A stretch of DNA of 64,000 nucleotides from Micromonospora thermarum (GCF_012034245.1 NZ_JAATEO010000014.1:1-64000), one strand, 5' to 3'; positions 40,151 to 49,869 are shown, counted from the first letter of the stretch. Program-made: numbers and translations. Notes: generated by a model not told the origin, from the sequence alone.

Positions 40151-41752
40151 CTACGACCGGCCGAGGACCACGTGCGCCATGCCGTCGAGCGCCGGATTGC
40201 CCGGTTCCCAGTAGCCGGTGTGGCCGTGCCGGCCGCTGGGGAAGGTGCGGCCGCCGAACCTCGGGTCGGACGGGTCGCGCCCGAACCACAGCTCCCGGTC
40301 CGGCCCGTCGAGCAGCGCGACCGCCACGCCGATCGGCGACGCGCCCAGCAGGGGCCGCCGCAGCAGCTCGTCCGCGGGGCGAGCCAACCGGATCACGTCG
40401 TCCGGGGCCGTGCTGGCCCAGACCTGACCCGGCGGCAGGCCCAGGTCGCGGGCGTGGTCCACCCCGACGCCGGGTGAGCCGACGAAGACCACGGCGTCGG
40501 CGGCGAGGCCGTGGTCCCGGGCGGCGGAGCCCACGACCAGCGATCCGTAGCTGTGCCCGAGCACGGTCAGCCGGGCGTCCGGGCCCTCGTGGGTGGCGCG
40601 CAGACCCTCCTGGAACCGGTGCAGCGCCGGCCCCGCGTCCCCCGCCCGCCCCGGCCACGCGGCCTCGTGGAGGAAGTCCGGGGCGTCGTAGTCGAGCCAG
40701 AGCACCGCCGCCGTCTCCTCGCCCGGGGCGAGGGCCGTGCAGCGGGACAGCACCCGGCCCGCCCGGTCCAGCTCGCCGGTCACGTCGTCCAGGCCGGCCG
40801 TCATTCCCGGCACGTACGTGAGCACCTGGCCGCTGCGGTCGGGGTTGCCGAGCGCCACGACGGCCCGTCCCTCCCCATGGGTGGCCAGCGTCAGCAGGTA
40901 CGCCCGCGGGCCCTCGGGCGCCGCCAGGCGGCCGGCCAGCGAGTCGAGGCCGGCGAGCGCCGCGTCCACCCGGCGCAGCCCGGCCAGTTCGAGCGGCCCG
41001 GGCGGCAGCCGGGCGAGCAGCCGCCGCCGCTCGGCGAGCAGGTCCTCGCGGTGCCGCCCGAGCAGGAGCCGGTTGGCCTGGTCTCGGGCGGCCACCGGCA
41101 CCCCGTCGAGTCGGCCGACCCGCTCCGGCTCGTACGCCACCAGCCAGCGGCGCTGCGCCGGGCTCAGCCCCGCCCACCAGGCTCGGACCGCCGCCGGGGT
41201 GGAGTCGGGCCCGGGCCGGCCGGGCGGGGGCGGGCTGACCCAGCCGGAGGCCGCCGCACCGGTCAGCTCGGCAAGCCGGCCGGCCGCGTCCCGGTCGGCG
41301 GCCCGCGCCGCGTCGAGTGCGGCACCGATGGCCGCGGCCACCTCCGCGACCGCCCGCCCGGTGCCGGGCGTCGCCGGGCGGGACGGGTCGGCGCTGACCT
41401 GGCCGCGCCGGTCGACCCGTACGCCCGAGTGGTCGGCCAGCGTGACCGCCGTGCCGAGCCGCGCCTTGGCGGCGGCGAGCCGGCCGGCGAACTCGGCCAG
41501 CACCTGGTCGGCCTCGATCAGCCCGGGCCGGCCGGCGAGCAGCTCGCTGCGCAGCCCGCCGAGGCGGGCGTCCGCGGCGCCGGCGGCCTGACCGGACCAG
41601 GCGCCCCGCAGCGTGGCGGTTCCCGCGGCCAGCTCCCCGGCGCGACGCTCGACCAGCGTGGAGGCGGAGCGCCAGCCCGCTCCGGCCGCCCGCCACGCCC
41701 CCGGGTCGGCCGCCCACAGCTCCCGGTACCCCGGCCCGGCCGGAGCCGTCAT
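40151..41752 (-). CDS. DUF1023 alpha/beta hydrolase with helical N-terminal domain
   Basis: The 533-residue product has an N-terminal helical region of about 200 residues that resembles ESX/WXG100-associated domains (ELWAADPGAWRAAGAGWRSA, ATLRGAWSGQAAGAADARLG). A DUF1023-type hydrolase domain follows, with nucleophile elbow LTVLGHSYGSLVVGSAA near residue 400, VVFVGSPGVGVDHARDLGL, and a late His in SGRHGHTGYW. No signal peptide is seen. ATG 41752 overlaps the stop of the small upstream gene (ATGA), whose product looks like a WXG100-size partner. The pair may be a type VII secretion substrate set; that is inference, and no ESX machinery is in the window. Confidence 0.85.
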   Translation of the reverse strand: MTAPAGPGYRELWAADPGAWRAAGAGWRSASTLVERRAGELAAGTATLRGAWSGQAAGAADARLGGLRSELLAGRPGLIEADQVLAEFAGRLAAAKARLGTAVTLADHSGVRVDRRGQVSADPSRPATPGTGRAVAEVAAAIGAALDAARAADRDAAGRLAELTGAAASGWVSPPPPGRPGPDSTPAAVRAWWAGLSPAQRRWLVAYEPERVGRLDGVPVAARDQANRLLLGRHREDLLAERRRLLARLPPGPLELAGLRRVDAALAGLDSLAGRLAAPEGPRAYLLTLATHGEGRAVVALGNPDRSGQVLTYVPGMTAGLDDVTGELDRAGRVLSRCTALAPGEETAAVLWLDYDAPDFLHEAAWPGRAGDAGPALHRFQEGLRATHEGPDARLTVLGHSYGSLVVGSAARDHGLAADAVVFVGSPGVGVDHARDLGLPPGQVWASTAPDDVIRLARPADELLRRPLLGASPIGVAVALLDGPDRELWFGRDPSDPRFGGRTFPSGRHGHTGYWEPGNPALDGMAHVVLGRS

Positions 41753-42045
41753 CGCGGTGCCCCGGTCAGCCGCGCCGCCGCCCGGTCGTCCACCGCGTCG
41801 TACGCCTCGGCCGCCGAACGGACCGCCTCGCCGGTGGCCGCCACCCGCGCGCCCAGCTCGCCGAACCAGGCGTGCACCGCCGCCTCGCACCCGGCCAGCG
41901 CCGCCCCGGCCGCCCACTGCGGGGCCGGCACCACCAGCCCGGACACGCCGGCCACCCCGTGCGCCAGCCGGTACGCGGCGTCGGTGAGCCGTGACGCGCT
42001 CCGGCGCAGCGCGTCCGGCCGGACACTGAACATCTCCTCGCTCAT
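41749..42045 (-). CDS. WXG100-size helical protein, possible partner of the DUF1023 hydrolase
   Basis: The 98-residue, mostly alpha-helical, Ala-rich product has FSVRPDALRRSASRLTDAAYRLAHG near the start and AVHAWFGELGARVAATGEAV in the middle. A WFGE lies where WXG proteins carry their turn, but the exact WXG is absent. Size, helicity and coupling (ATGA) to a DUF1023 gene suggest a type VII secretion-associated protein. Start ATG 42045 has only a weak GGGCGGGG site. Function unknown. Confidence 0.75.
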   Translation of the reverse strand: MSEEMFSVRPDALRRSASRLTDAAYRLAHGVAGVSGLVVPAPQWAAGAALAGCEAAVHAWFGELGARVAATGEAVRSAAEAYDAVDDRAAARLTGAPR

Positions 42046-42118
42046 CCCCGCCCCCGTGGCACCCGTCGGACATCGACGGGCGGAACGCTAGGGGGCGGCG
42101 GCTCCGCCGCGCGTGCCC

Positions 42119-42159
42119 TGTGGACGACGAGCCGCCGCCGTACCGCCGGGTTGTCCACA
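42119..42159. promoter_or_regulatory. Two inverted DnaA-box-like sites
   Basis: TTGTCCACA at 42151-42159 matches the actinobacterial DnaA box, and its complement-type TGTGGACGA occurs at 42119-42127. The two face each other across 23 bp in the gap between the WXG-like gene and acpS. They could titrate DnaA or regulate the flanking genes, or be a chance pairing. Confidence 0.45.
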
Positions 42160-42209
42160 GGCGTTGCCCGGCGCGGAGCCGACGGCTAATGTGCGGCGGC
42201 CCGCGCCGG

Positions 42210-42215
42210 TAGGGT
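42210..42215 (+). promoter_or_regulatory. -10 element of a probable leaderless transcript (acpS)
   Basis: TAGGGT, 6 nt before the GTG at 42222. Confidence 0.5.
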
Positions 42216-42221
42216 GGGCCC

Positions 42222-42590
42222 GTGATCGTCGCGGTCGGCATCGACGTGGTCCTGGTGGAGCGGTTCGCCCGGGCCCTCACGCGGACGCCGTTGCTCGCCG
42301 ACCGGCTCTTCACCGAGGCCGAGCGCTACACCAGCTCCGGCAACCCGCGCTCGCCCGAGTCGCTGGCCGCCCGGTTCGCCGCGAAGGAGGCGGTGGCCAA
42401 GGCGCTCGGCGCGCCGGGTGGGTTGAGCTGGCACGACTGCGAAATCGTGCCGGATCCGGACGGCCGTCCCTGGCTGACCGTGTCCGGCACGGTCGCGGCG
42501 GCAGCCGCCGAGCGGGGGGTCAACCGGTGGCACATCTCGCTGTCGCACGACGGCGGCATCGCCTCGGCGATGGTGGTCGCGGAACGCTGA
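42222..42590 (+). CDS. acpS: Holo-[acyl-carrier-protein] synthase
   Basis: Transfers the 4'-phosphopantetheine arm of CoA to acyl carrier proteins. The 122-residue AcpS-type product is of normal size. [19 protein letters not shown] carries the Mg-binding Asp (residue 8), [18 protein letters not shown] the second conserved motif with Glu, then [19 protein letters not shown] 42222 is likely the first base of a leaderless mRNA. nnr follows 43 bp later, an order seen in many actinobacteria. Confidence 0.94.
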   Translation: MIVAVGIDVVLVERFARALTRTPLLADRLFTEAERYTSSGNPRSPESLAARFAAKEAVAKALGAPGGLSWHDCEIVPDPDGRPWLTVSGTVAAAAAERGVNRWHISLSHDGGIASAMVVAER

Positions 42591-42633
42591 TCGGTGGCGT
42601 GCCGGGCACGCCACGCACGGGGACGGGAGTCGC

Positions 42634-44103
42634 ATGAGACCGGTGTGGCGGGTGGCGGACGTACGGGCCGCGGAGGCGGGCCTGATGGCCACGCTTCCGC
42701 CGGGAACGCTGATGCAGCGCGCCGCCGCCGGGCTGGCCCGCCGGTGCGCGCTGCTCCTCGCCGACCGGGGCGGTGTCTACGCCGCCCGGGTGCTGCTGCT
42801 GGTCGGTTCGGGAGACAACGGCGGTGACACCCTCCTCGCCGGCGCGCACCTGGCCCGCCGCGGGGCGGCCGTGTCGGCCCTGCTGCTGACCCCCGGCCGG
42901 GCGCACGCCGAGGGCCTGGCGGCCTTCCGGGCCGCCGGCGGCCGGCTGGTCGAGCGCCCACCCGCCCAGGTCGACCTGGTGCTGGACGGCATCGTCGGGA
43001 TCGGCGGCAGCGGCGGCCTCCGGCAGACGGCGGACCAGCTCGCGGCGAGCCTGGTGCGGCACTGCGGGCGGGACGGCGCGCGGGCGACGGTGGTCGCGGT
43101 GGACGTGCCCAGCGGAGTGGCGGTGGACACGGGCCACGTGCCGCTCACCGCCTCCGGGCGGCCGAGCGCCGTACGCGCCGACGTGACGGTGACCTTCGGC
43201 GCGCTGAAGCCGGCCCTGGTGGTGGGCCCTGCCGCGGCACTGGCCGGCCAGGTCGAGCTGGTCGACATCGGGTTGGAGCCGTGGCTGCGCGGCACCCCGG
43301 CACTACGGGTGACCGAGTGGTCGGACGTGGTCGACTGGTGGCCGCGGCTCGGTGCGGCGTCGGAGAAGTACAGCCGGGGCGTGGTCGGTGTGGCCACCGG
43401 CTCGACCACGTACCCCGGTGCGGCGGTGCTCTCGGTCGCCGGTGCGTTGGCCGGCCCGACCGGGATGGTCCGGTACGCGGGTGGGGCCCGCGACGAGGTG
43501 CTGCACCACCACCCGTCGGTGATCGCCAGCGGGCGGGTCGCCGACGCGGGCCGGGTGCAGGCGTGGGTCTGCGGCTCGGGGCTCGGCACCGGCGAGGACG
43601 CGGCTGCCGAGTTGCGCGCCGTGCTGGCGGCGCCGGTCCCCGCCGTGCTCGACGCGGACGCGCTGACCCTGCTCGTGGACGGCTCGCTCGCCGAGCAGCT
43701 CCGGCGGCGGGACGCCCCGATCGTGGTCACCCCGCACGACCGGGAGTTCACCCGGCTCTGCGGGGAGACGCCGGGCGCCGACCGGGTGGCGGCCACCCTG
43801 CGGCTGGCCGCCTGGATGAACGCGGTGGTGCTGCTCAAGGGTGACCGCACGGTGATCGGCACGCCGGACGGCCGGGCGTACGTGAACCCGACCGGCACCC
43901 CGGCGCTGGCCACCGGGGGCACGGGAGACGTGCTGGCCGGGCTGCTCGGCTCGCTGCTCGCCGCCGGGCTGGCGCCGGAGCGGGCCGCCGCCGCGGCGGC
44001 GTACCTGCACGGGCTGGCCGGCCGGGAGGCGGCCCTGGGCGGCCCGGTGACGGCGTCCGACGTGGCGACCGCCCTGCGCCCGGTCCTGGCCCGCCTCCCC
44101 TGA
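42634..44103 (+). CDS. nnr: Bifunctional NAD(P)HX epimerase/dehydratase
   Basis: Repairs hydrated NADH and NADPH. The 489-residue product joins two enzymes. The YjeF_N epimerase at about residues 1-215 has VLLLVGSGDNGGDTLLAGAHLARRG, LVLDGIVGIGGSGGL and VVAVDVPSGVAVDTG. The ribokinase-like ADP/ATP-dependent dehydratase runs at about 225-489 (SRGVVGVATGSTTYPGAAVLS, VCGSGLGTGEDAAAEL, VLDADALTLLV, VVTPHDREFTRLCG, ALATGGTGDVLAGLLGSLLA). ATG 42634 follows GGGACGGGAG. The symbol nnr is also used as nnrE/nnrD for the split forms. Confidence 0.94.
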   Translation: MRPVWRVADVRAAEAGLMATLPPGTLMQRAAAGLARRCALLLADRGGVYAARVLLLVGSGDNGGDTLLAGAHLARRGAAVSALLLTPGRAHAEGLAAFRAAGGRLVERPPAQVDLVLDGIVGIGGSGGLRQTADQLAASLVRHCGRDGARATVVAVDVPSGVAVDTGHVPLTASGRPSAVRADVTVTFGALKPALVVGPAAALAGQVELVDIGLEPWLRGTPALRVTEWSDVVDWWPRLGAASEKYSRGVVGVATGSTTYPGAAVLSVAGALAGPTGMVRYAGGARDEVLHHHPSVIASGRVADAGRVQAWVCGSGLGTGEDAAAELRAVLAAPVPAVLDADALTLLVDGSLAEQLRRRDAPIVVTPHDREFTRLCGETPGADRVAATLRLAAWMNAVVLLKGDRTVIGTPDGRAYVNPTGTPALATGGTGDVLAGLLGSLLAAGLAPERAAAAAAYLHGLAGREAALGGPVTASDVATALRPVLARLP

Positions 44104-44216
44104 GCGCGTCGCCCGGCCGGGCTGGCCTGAGACCGTCGCCCGGCCGGTCTCGCTGAGCGCTGCCCGGCCCGGGTGAACCGCGGCCGCCGGCGGCGCCGGA
44201 GCACCTGACCGGACGT

Positions 44217-44291
44217 CCCTTTGCTCTGCTTCAACCCACGCATCAGAACCGGTCGAAAAGCGTTGCGTGGAGGTGAGCAGAGCACAGGGGG
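44217..44291. repeat. Palindromic intergenic element, family A copy 2
   Basis: The left arm CCCTTTGCTCTGCTTCAACC matches the copy at 8163. The right arm (GAGCAGAGCACAGGGGG) is degraded. CCACGCA (44236-44242) and TGCGTGG (44264-44270) form the inner stem. The element lies between nnr and alr in a 254-bp gap. Confidence 0.8.
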
Positions 44292-44345
44292 CGACGCGAG
44301 TCACCCGGATCGACGTGGGCGGGGAGGCCCCGGTGATCAGCTCAG

Positions 44346-44351
44346 TAGTCT
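44346..44351 (+). promoter_or_regulatory. -10 element of a probable leaderless transcript (alr)
   Basis: TAGTCT, 6 nt before the ATG at 44358. GGAGG lies within the spacer but is too close to the ATG to be a normal ribosome site. Confidence 0.5.
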
Positions 44352-44357
44352 GGAGGC

Positions 44358-45476
44358 ATGTGGCAGGCCGAGGTACGCGTCGATCTTGACGCGATCCGCG
44401 AGAACGTGAGCCGGCTCCGGTCCGGCACCGCCGCCGAGTTGATGGCGGTGGTCAAGGGCGACGGGTACGGCCACGGCATGGTCCCGGCCGCCCGCGCCGC
44501 GCTGGACGCGGGGGCCGACTGGCTCGGCGTCTGCACCCTCGACGAGGCCCTGACCCTGCGCCGGGCGGGGATCACCGCGCCGGTGCTGGCATGGCTGCTC
44601 GCGCCGGGGCTGCCGCTGCACGAGGGGGTGACGGCCGGCGTCGACCTCGGTGCGGCCAGCCTGCCGCAGCTCGACGAGATGATCGAGGCGAGCCGGGTCG
44701 CCGGGCGGCCGGCCCGCCTCCACCTCAAGATCGACACGGGCCTGTCCCGGGGCGGCGCGACCGTCGCCGACTGGCCGACCCTGCTGGACGCCGCCGCGAA
44801 GGCGCAGGCCGACGGCCTGGTCGAGGTCGTCGGCGTGTGGAGCCACTTCGTGTACGCGGACTCACCCGGCCACCCGACCACCGACCGCCAGCTCGCCGTG
44901 TTCCACGAGGGGCTGGGCATGGCGGAGAAGGCCGGGCTGCGCCCGCGCTACCGCCACCTGGCCAACTCGGCGGCCACGCTGACCCGGCCCGACACCCATT
45001 TCGACCTGGTCCGCCCCGGCCTGGCCGTCTACGGCCTCTCCCCGGTGGTCGGCGAGCGCTTCGGGCTGCGCCCGGCGATGACCGCCCGCGCCCGGGTCAT
45101 GCTCACCAAGCGCGTCCCGGCGGGGGCCGGCGTCTCGTACGGCCACACCTACACCACCGAGCGGGAGAGCACCCTGGCGGTGGTGCCGCTCGGGTACGCC
45201 GACGGCGTCCCCCGGCACGCCTCCAACAGCGGCCCGGTCCAGCTCGGCGGCGTCCGGCGGACCATCTCCGGCCGGGTCTGCATGGACCAGTTCGTGCTCG
45301 ACTGCGGCGACGACCCGGTCGCGGCCGGGGAGGTGGTCACGCTGTTCGGCAGCGGCGCCGACGGCGAGCCCACCGCCGACGACTGGGCCGAGGCGGTCGA
45401 CACGATCAACTACGAGATCGTCACCCGCTTCGGCAGCACCCGGGTGCCCCGCGTCTACGACGGCGAGCGCCCGTGA
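44358..45476 (+). CDS. alr: Alanine racemase
   Basis: Interconverts L- and D-alanine for peptidoglycan, using PLP. The 372-residue product has the PLP lysine in LMAVVKGDGYGHGMVPAARA (about residue 34), LHLKIDTGLSRGGATVAD, HLANSAATL, VRPGLAVYGLSP, the catalytic tyrosine in GVSYGHTYTTE (about residue 260) and VPLGYADGVPRHASN and GRVCMDQFVLDCG in the C-terminal barrel. The stop overlaps the next gene (GTGA), making an alr-hydrolase-tsaE-type cluster as in other actinobacteria. Confidence 0.96.
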   Translation: MWQAEVRVDLDAIRENVSRLRSGTAAELMAVVKGDGYGHGMVPAARAALDAGADWLGVCTLDEALTLRRAGITAPVLAWLLAPGLPLHEGVTAGVDLGAASLPQLDEMIEASRVAGRPARLHLKIDTGLSRGGATVADWPTLLDAAAKAQADGLVEVVGVWSHFVYADSPGHPTTDRQLAVFHEGLGMAEKAGLRPRYRHLANSAATLTRPDTHFDLVRPGLAVYGLSPVVGERFGLRPAMTARARVMLTKRVPAGAGVSYGHTYTTERESTLAVVPLGYADGVPRHASNSGPVQLGGVRRTISGRVCMDQFVLDCGDDPVAAGEVVTLFGSGADGEPTADDWAEAVDTINYEIVTRFGSTRVPRVYDGERP

Positions 45477-46567
45477 CGTCGTCCCGCCCCCGGATCCCGC
45501 TGCCCCGCTCCGGCCCCGCCCGGGCCGCCGTCGGCGCGCTGGCCGCCGTCGGGGTCGCGGCCGCCGGCCTGGCCGCGGGCGTCGCGACCGAGCGCGCCCT
45601 CGTCCGCCGGTTCAAGGCCGACCCGACCGACCCGTACGCGGGTGAGGTCTTCGGCGAGCAGCGGTACGACGAGGCGCTGTGCGTGCAGATGCCGGACGGC
45701 ACGGACATCCACGTCGAGGTGGTCGAGCCGACCCGGCCGGTGCCGGGGAACCCGACCGTGGTGCTGGTGCACGGGTTCTGCCTCGACATGGGGACGTTCC
45801 ACTTCCAGCGGAAGACGCTGGTCGAACGGGGCGAGCACCGCGTCGTCGCGTACGACCAGCCCGGCCACGGCCGGTCCGGCCGGCTGGAGACCGGCGACTA
45901 CGACCTGGCCGCCCTCGGCCGGACGCTGCGCGCGGTGATCGACCGCACCGCCCCGGAGGGCCCGCTGGTGCTGGTGGGCCACTCCATGGGCGGCATGACG
46001 ATCATGGCGTTCGCCGAGCTCTACCCGGAACTGTTCGGCGACCGGGTGGTCGGCACCGTCCTGATGGCGACCTCGGGCGGCCTGCTGGCCGAGACCAAGC
46101 TGGTCGCCCCGGCCATGCTCGGCCGGGTGGGGGCGCCGGTGCTCTACATGATGAGCAACGCCACCCGCTACGGCGGCACGGTGATCGACCGGGCGCGGAA
46201 GTCCACCACCAACGTCGCCTGGCTGCTCACCCGCAAGTACGGCTTCGGCACCCGCCGCCCCAGCCCGGCCCTGGTCTCGTACGTGGAGGAGATGAACTCC
46301 CGGACGTCCGCCGACACGGTCACCCGCTACCTGCGCACGCTCGCCACCCACTCGCGCTTCCCGGCGCTCGCCGCGCTGAGCGGCACGCCGGTGCTGGTGA
46401 TCGTCGGGGACAAGGACATGATCACCCCGGTCACGCACTCGGAGGAGATCGTCCGGCGGCTGCCGCACGCCGAGTTCGTCAAGATCCCCGACAGCGGGCA
46501 CGTCGTGATGCTGGAGCACGCCGACGAGGTCAACGCCGCGCTGGCCCGCTTCCTGGAGGCGCTGTGA
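45473..46567 (+). CDS. Alpha/beta hydrolase, membrane-associated
   Basis: The 364-residue product has an N-terminal hydrophobic segment (AAVGALAAVGVAAAGLAAGV) that may anchor or export it. The hydrolase core has VVLVHGFCLDMGTFHFQRK (oxyanion region), YDQPGHGRSGRLETGDYDL, nucleophile elbow LVLVGHSMGGMTIMAFAELY (Ser near residue 170), acid in VLVIVGDKDMITPV and His in IPDSGHVVMLEHAD. GTG 45473 overlaps the alr stop. Substrate unknown; the position between alr and tsaE is conserved in actinobacteria. Confidence 0.88.
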   Translation: MTSSRPRIPLPRSGPARAAVGALAAVGVAAAGLAAGVATERALVRRFKADPTDPYAGEVFGEQRYDEALCVQMPDGTDIHVEVVEPTRPVPGNPTVVLVHGFCLDMGTFHFQRKTLVERGEHRVVAYDQPGHGRSGRLETGDYDLAALGRTLRAVIDRTAPEGPLVLVGHSMGGMTIMAFAELYPELFGDRVVGTVLMATSGGLLAETKLVAPAMLGRVGAPVLYMMSNATRYGGTVIDRARKSTTNVAWLLTRKYGFGTRRPSPALVSYVEEMNSRTSADTVTRYLRTLATHSRFPALAALSGTPVLVIVGDKDMITPVTHSEEIVRRLPHAEFVKIPDSGHVVMLEHADEVNAALARFLEAL

Positions 46568-46616
46568 GCGTCAGGGCGTGGCGGCGGAGCCCCGCGGTCG
46601 TGGACCGGGGGTCGTC

Positions 46617-47093
46617 GTGAGGGTCACGCTGCCGACCGTCGAGGACACGCACGCGTTCGGCCGCCGGCTGGCCGGCCTGCTGCGCGCGGGTGACCTGCTG
46701 CTGCTGACCGGCCCGCTCGGCGCCGGCAAGACCGCGCTCACCCAGGGCATCGGCGCCGGGCTCGGCGTACGTGGGGACGTCACCTCACCCACCTTCGTGA
46801 TCGCCCGGGTGCACCGTCCCGACCCGGTCCTGGGCGGGCGGGTGGCGCTCGTGCACGCGGACGCGTACCGCCTGGGGGACGCGGCCGACCCGCGCGCCGA
46901 GATCGACGACCTGGACCTGGACGCCTCGGTGGACGAGTCGGTGACCGTGGTCGAGTGGGGGGAGGGGCTGGTCGAGCAGCTCGTCGACGCCCACCTGCGG
47001 GTCCGGATCGACCGCCGGGACGACGACACCCGGGTGGTCGACCTGGAGCCGGTCGGCGGGGACTGGGCGTCCCGGCTGGCCGTGCTGGCCTGA
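46617..47093 (+). CDS. tsaE: tRNA t6A synthesis ATPase TsaE
   Basis: Energises the TsaB-TsaD complex that makes threonylcarbamoyl-adenosine at position 37 of ANN-decoding tRNAs. The 158-residue P-loop protein has Walker A GPLGAGKT at residues 32-39, DVTSPTFVIARVH, HADAYRLGD, and the family VVEWGEGLVEQLVDAHL. The start is taken as GTG 46617, with GGGGG 5-9 bases before it and the standard distance to the first motif. GTG 46578 would add 13 residues. tsaB and tsaD lie 2.9-5 kb downstream. Confidence 0.9.
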   Translation: MRVTLPTVEDTHAFGRRLAGLLRAGDLLLLTGPLGAGKTALTQGIGAGLGVRGDVTSPTFVIARVHRPDPVLGGRVALVHADAYRLGDAADPRAEIDDLDLDASVDESVTVVEWGEGLVEQLVDAHLRVRIDRRDDDTRVVDLEPVGGDWASRLAVLA

Positions 47094-47163
47094 GCCTGCG
47101 GCGAGAGGCTGTCGCACCGGCGGCCTAGAGTGCCCGGGACCGACCCGACCGGAAAGGCCGCCG

Positions 47164-47865
47164 ATGCCCGACGACGCTCCCACCCTGGACCTGCTGGCGC
47201 TGCTGCCGGAGGCGTGGCGCACGGTGCTCACCCCGCACCTCGACCCGGCCCGCACCGCGGCACTCGCCGGGTTCGTCGCCCGGGAGTACGCCACGCAGAC
47301 CGTCTTCCCGCCCGTCGAGGACCTGTTCTCGGCCTACCGGCTCTGCGCCCCGCCGGACTGCCGGGTGCTGATCCTCGGGCAGGACCCGTACCACCGGGTC
47401 GGGCAGGCGCACGGGCTGAGCTTCAGCGTCCGGGACGGGGTGGCCGTGCCGCCGTCGCTGCGCAACGTCTTCAAGGAGCTGGGTGAGGACCTGGGTGTGC
47501 CGAAGCCGGCCGGCGGCAATCTCAGCGGCTGGGCCGCGCAGGGCGTGCTGCTGCTCAACGCGGTGCTGACCGTGCGCCAGGCCACCCCCGGCTCGCACGC
47601 GAACTCCGGCTGGGAGGAGTTCACCGACGCCACCATCCGCGCCCTGGACGCGATGGAGACGCGGGTGGTGTTCCTGCTCTGGGGCGGGTACGCGCGCAAG
47701 AAGGCGGCCCTGGTCACCAACCCGCGCCACGTGGTGCTGGAGGCCGGCCACCCCAGCCCGATGAACCCGCGCGGGTTCCTCGGCAGCCGCCCGTTCAGCG
47801 CCGCCAACAAGGCGCTCGCCGACGCCGGCCTGCCCACGATCGACTGGGAGCGCACGGCGGGCTGA
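47164..47865 (+). CDS. ung: Uracil-DNA glycosylase, family 1
   Basis: Removes uracil from DNA arising by cytosine deamination, a relevant threat in a high-GC genome. The 233-residue product has the water-activating motif LILGQDPYHRVGQAHGLSF (Asp near residue 77), GVLLLNAVLTVRQATPGSHA, and the minor-groove loop AGHPSPMNPRGFLGSRPFS with its catalytic His near 196. ATG 47164 follows GGAAAGG. A TAGAGT -10-like motif lies about 31 nt upstream. Confidence 0.95.
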   Translation: MPDDAPTLDLLALLPEAWRTVLTPHLDPARTAALAGFVAREYATQTVFPPVEDLFSAYRLCAPPDCRVLILGQDPYHRVGQAHGLSFSVRDGVAVPPSLRNVFKELGEDLGVPKPAGGNLSGWAAQGVLLLNAVLTVRQATPGSHANSGWEEFTDATIRALDAMETRVVFLLWGGYARKKAALVTNPRHVVLEAGHPSPMNPRGFLGSRPFSAANKALADAGLPTIDWERTAG

Positions 47866-47955
47866 CACAGAAAAGAGCAATCCTGCGGGTCACCGGGTCG
47901 TGACCGTCCGCTGTAGCCTGTGCCACCGGAAGCGGTCGGCGAGCCGGAGGTGACG

Positions 47956-48804
47956 ATGGCGGCGGTCAGCGAGGAGCGGTGGCGGGCGGCGCGGACCGCG
48001 CTGGCGGCCCAGACCGACCGCTTCGCCGATCTGGTGCGCGACGCCCCGCCGGACGCCATGGCCACCGCCGACTGGTCGGTCGCCGACACGCTCGCCCACG
48101 TGCACTCCCTGGCGTGGTACTACGTCTGCCTGGTGGACCGGGAGCACCCGCCGCTGCCGGTGCCCGGCCTGTCCGCGCAGCTTCCCGGCACCACCGTCGA
48201 CACCGTGGCGGACTTCAACGACGTGCTGCTCCGGCACCTCACCGAGCGGGAGCCGCAGCCCCTGCTCGACCGGTTGCGGGCCGACGTCAAGCAGCTTCTG
48301 GCGATCTGCGAGGGCCGGCGCCCCGACGAGACGGTGCCCTGGCTGGGCGGGGCCCGGGTCCCGCTCGCCGGGCTCTGCGCGCACCTGGTCAACGAGCTGC
48401 TCATCCACGGGCACGACGTGGCCCGCGCCACCGGTCGGCCGTGGCCGGTCCCCGGCGCCGACGCCGCGTTGTTCCTCGAGCTGTTCCTGGCCGGGGTGGT
48501 CCGGCACGGCTACGGGCGGCTGATCGACGGCGGGGCGCCGCCGAGCGAGCGCCGCGTCGTGGTCGAGTTCCGCTCGGCGTACGCGCCTCCGGTCCGGTTC
48601 CTCCTGCACCGGGGGCGGGTGTCGTTCGCCGACCCCGACGCCCGGCCGGACGCCCGGATCGACCACGATCCGGGCACGCTCAACCTGATGATGTTCGGCC
48701 GGGTGAGCCGGGCCCGGGCGGTGCTCACCGGCCGGGTGCGCGTCAGCGGGCGGCGCCCCTGGCTGCTGCCGGCCTTCCTGCGGAAGTTCCGCACGCCGAG
48801 TTGA
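47956..48804 (+). CDS. DinB/MDMPI-type protein with SCP2-like C-terminal domain
   Basis: The 282-residue product has an N-terminal mycothiol-dependent maleylpyruvate isomerase/DinB helical bundle at about residues 5-165 with metal-type histidines (ADWSVADTLAHVHSLAWYYV; LCAHLVNELLIHGHDVARATG). An SCP2-like domain follows at about 180-282 (VRFLLHRGRVSFADPDA, PGTLNLMMFGRVSRARAVLTG). The family is abundant in mycothiol-producing actinobacteria, and most members have no assigned substrate. ATG 47956 is placed by GGAGG five bases before it; an in-frame upstream ATG at 47920 lacks a site. Confidence 0.85.
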   Translation: MAAVSEERWRAARTALAAQTDRFADLVRDAPPDAMATADWSVADTLAHVHSLAWYYVCLVDREHPPLPVPGLSAQLPGTTVDTVADFNDVLLRHLTEREPQPLLDRLRADVKQLLAICEGRRPDETVPWLGGARVPLAGLCAHLVNELLIHGHDVARATGRPWPVPGADAALFLELFLAGVVRHGYGRLIDGGAPPSERRVVVEFRSAYAPPVRFLLHRGRVSFADPDARPDARIDHDPGTLNLMMFGRVSRARAVLTGRVRVSGRRPWLLPAFLRKFRTPS

Positions 48805-48937
48805 CCCGGGCCACCGGGGACGCCATCTGGTTCATGCGCCCGGCCTGACGGTCACCCTCCTCACCCGCGGAGCGGGTGATGCCACGCGACAAGGGCAGCG
48901 GGACGGCGTATGACGAAGACGGTATGACATCGATACA

Positions 48938-49824
<887 letters not shown>

Positions 49825-49833
49825 GCACACCGC

Positions 49834-49869
49834 GGGTGGCCCGGTCGCGTCCGCGCGGCCGGGCCACCC
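49834..49869 (+). terminator. Terminator after the protease gene
   Basis: GGGTGGCCCGG (49834-49844) pairs perfectly with CCGGGCCACCC (49859-49869), with a 14-nt loop, 10 bp after the stop. Confidence 0.75.

Noticed and set aside
42634..44285. Leftward 502-codon frame opposite nnr
   Set aside because: It is a shadow of the nnr coding strand; it lacks domains, and its start lies in the family A palindrome.
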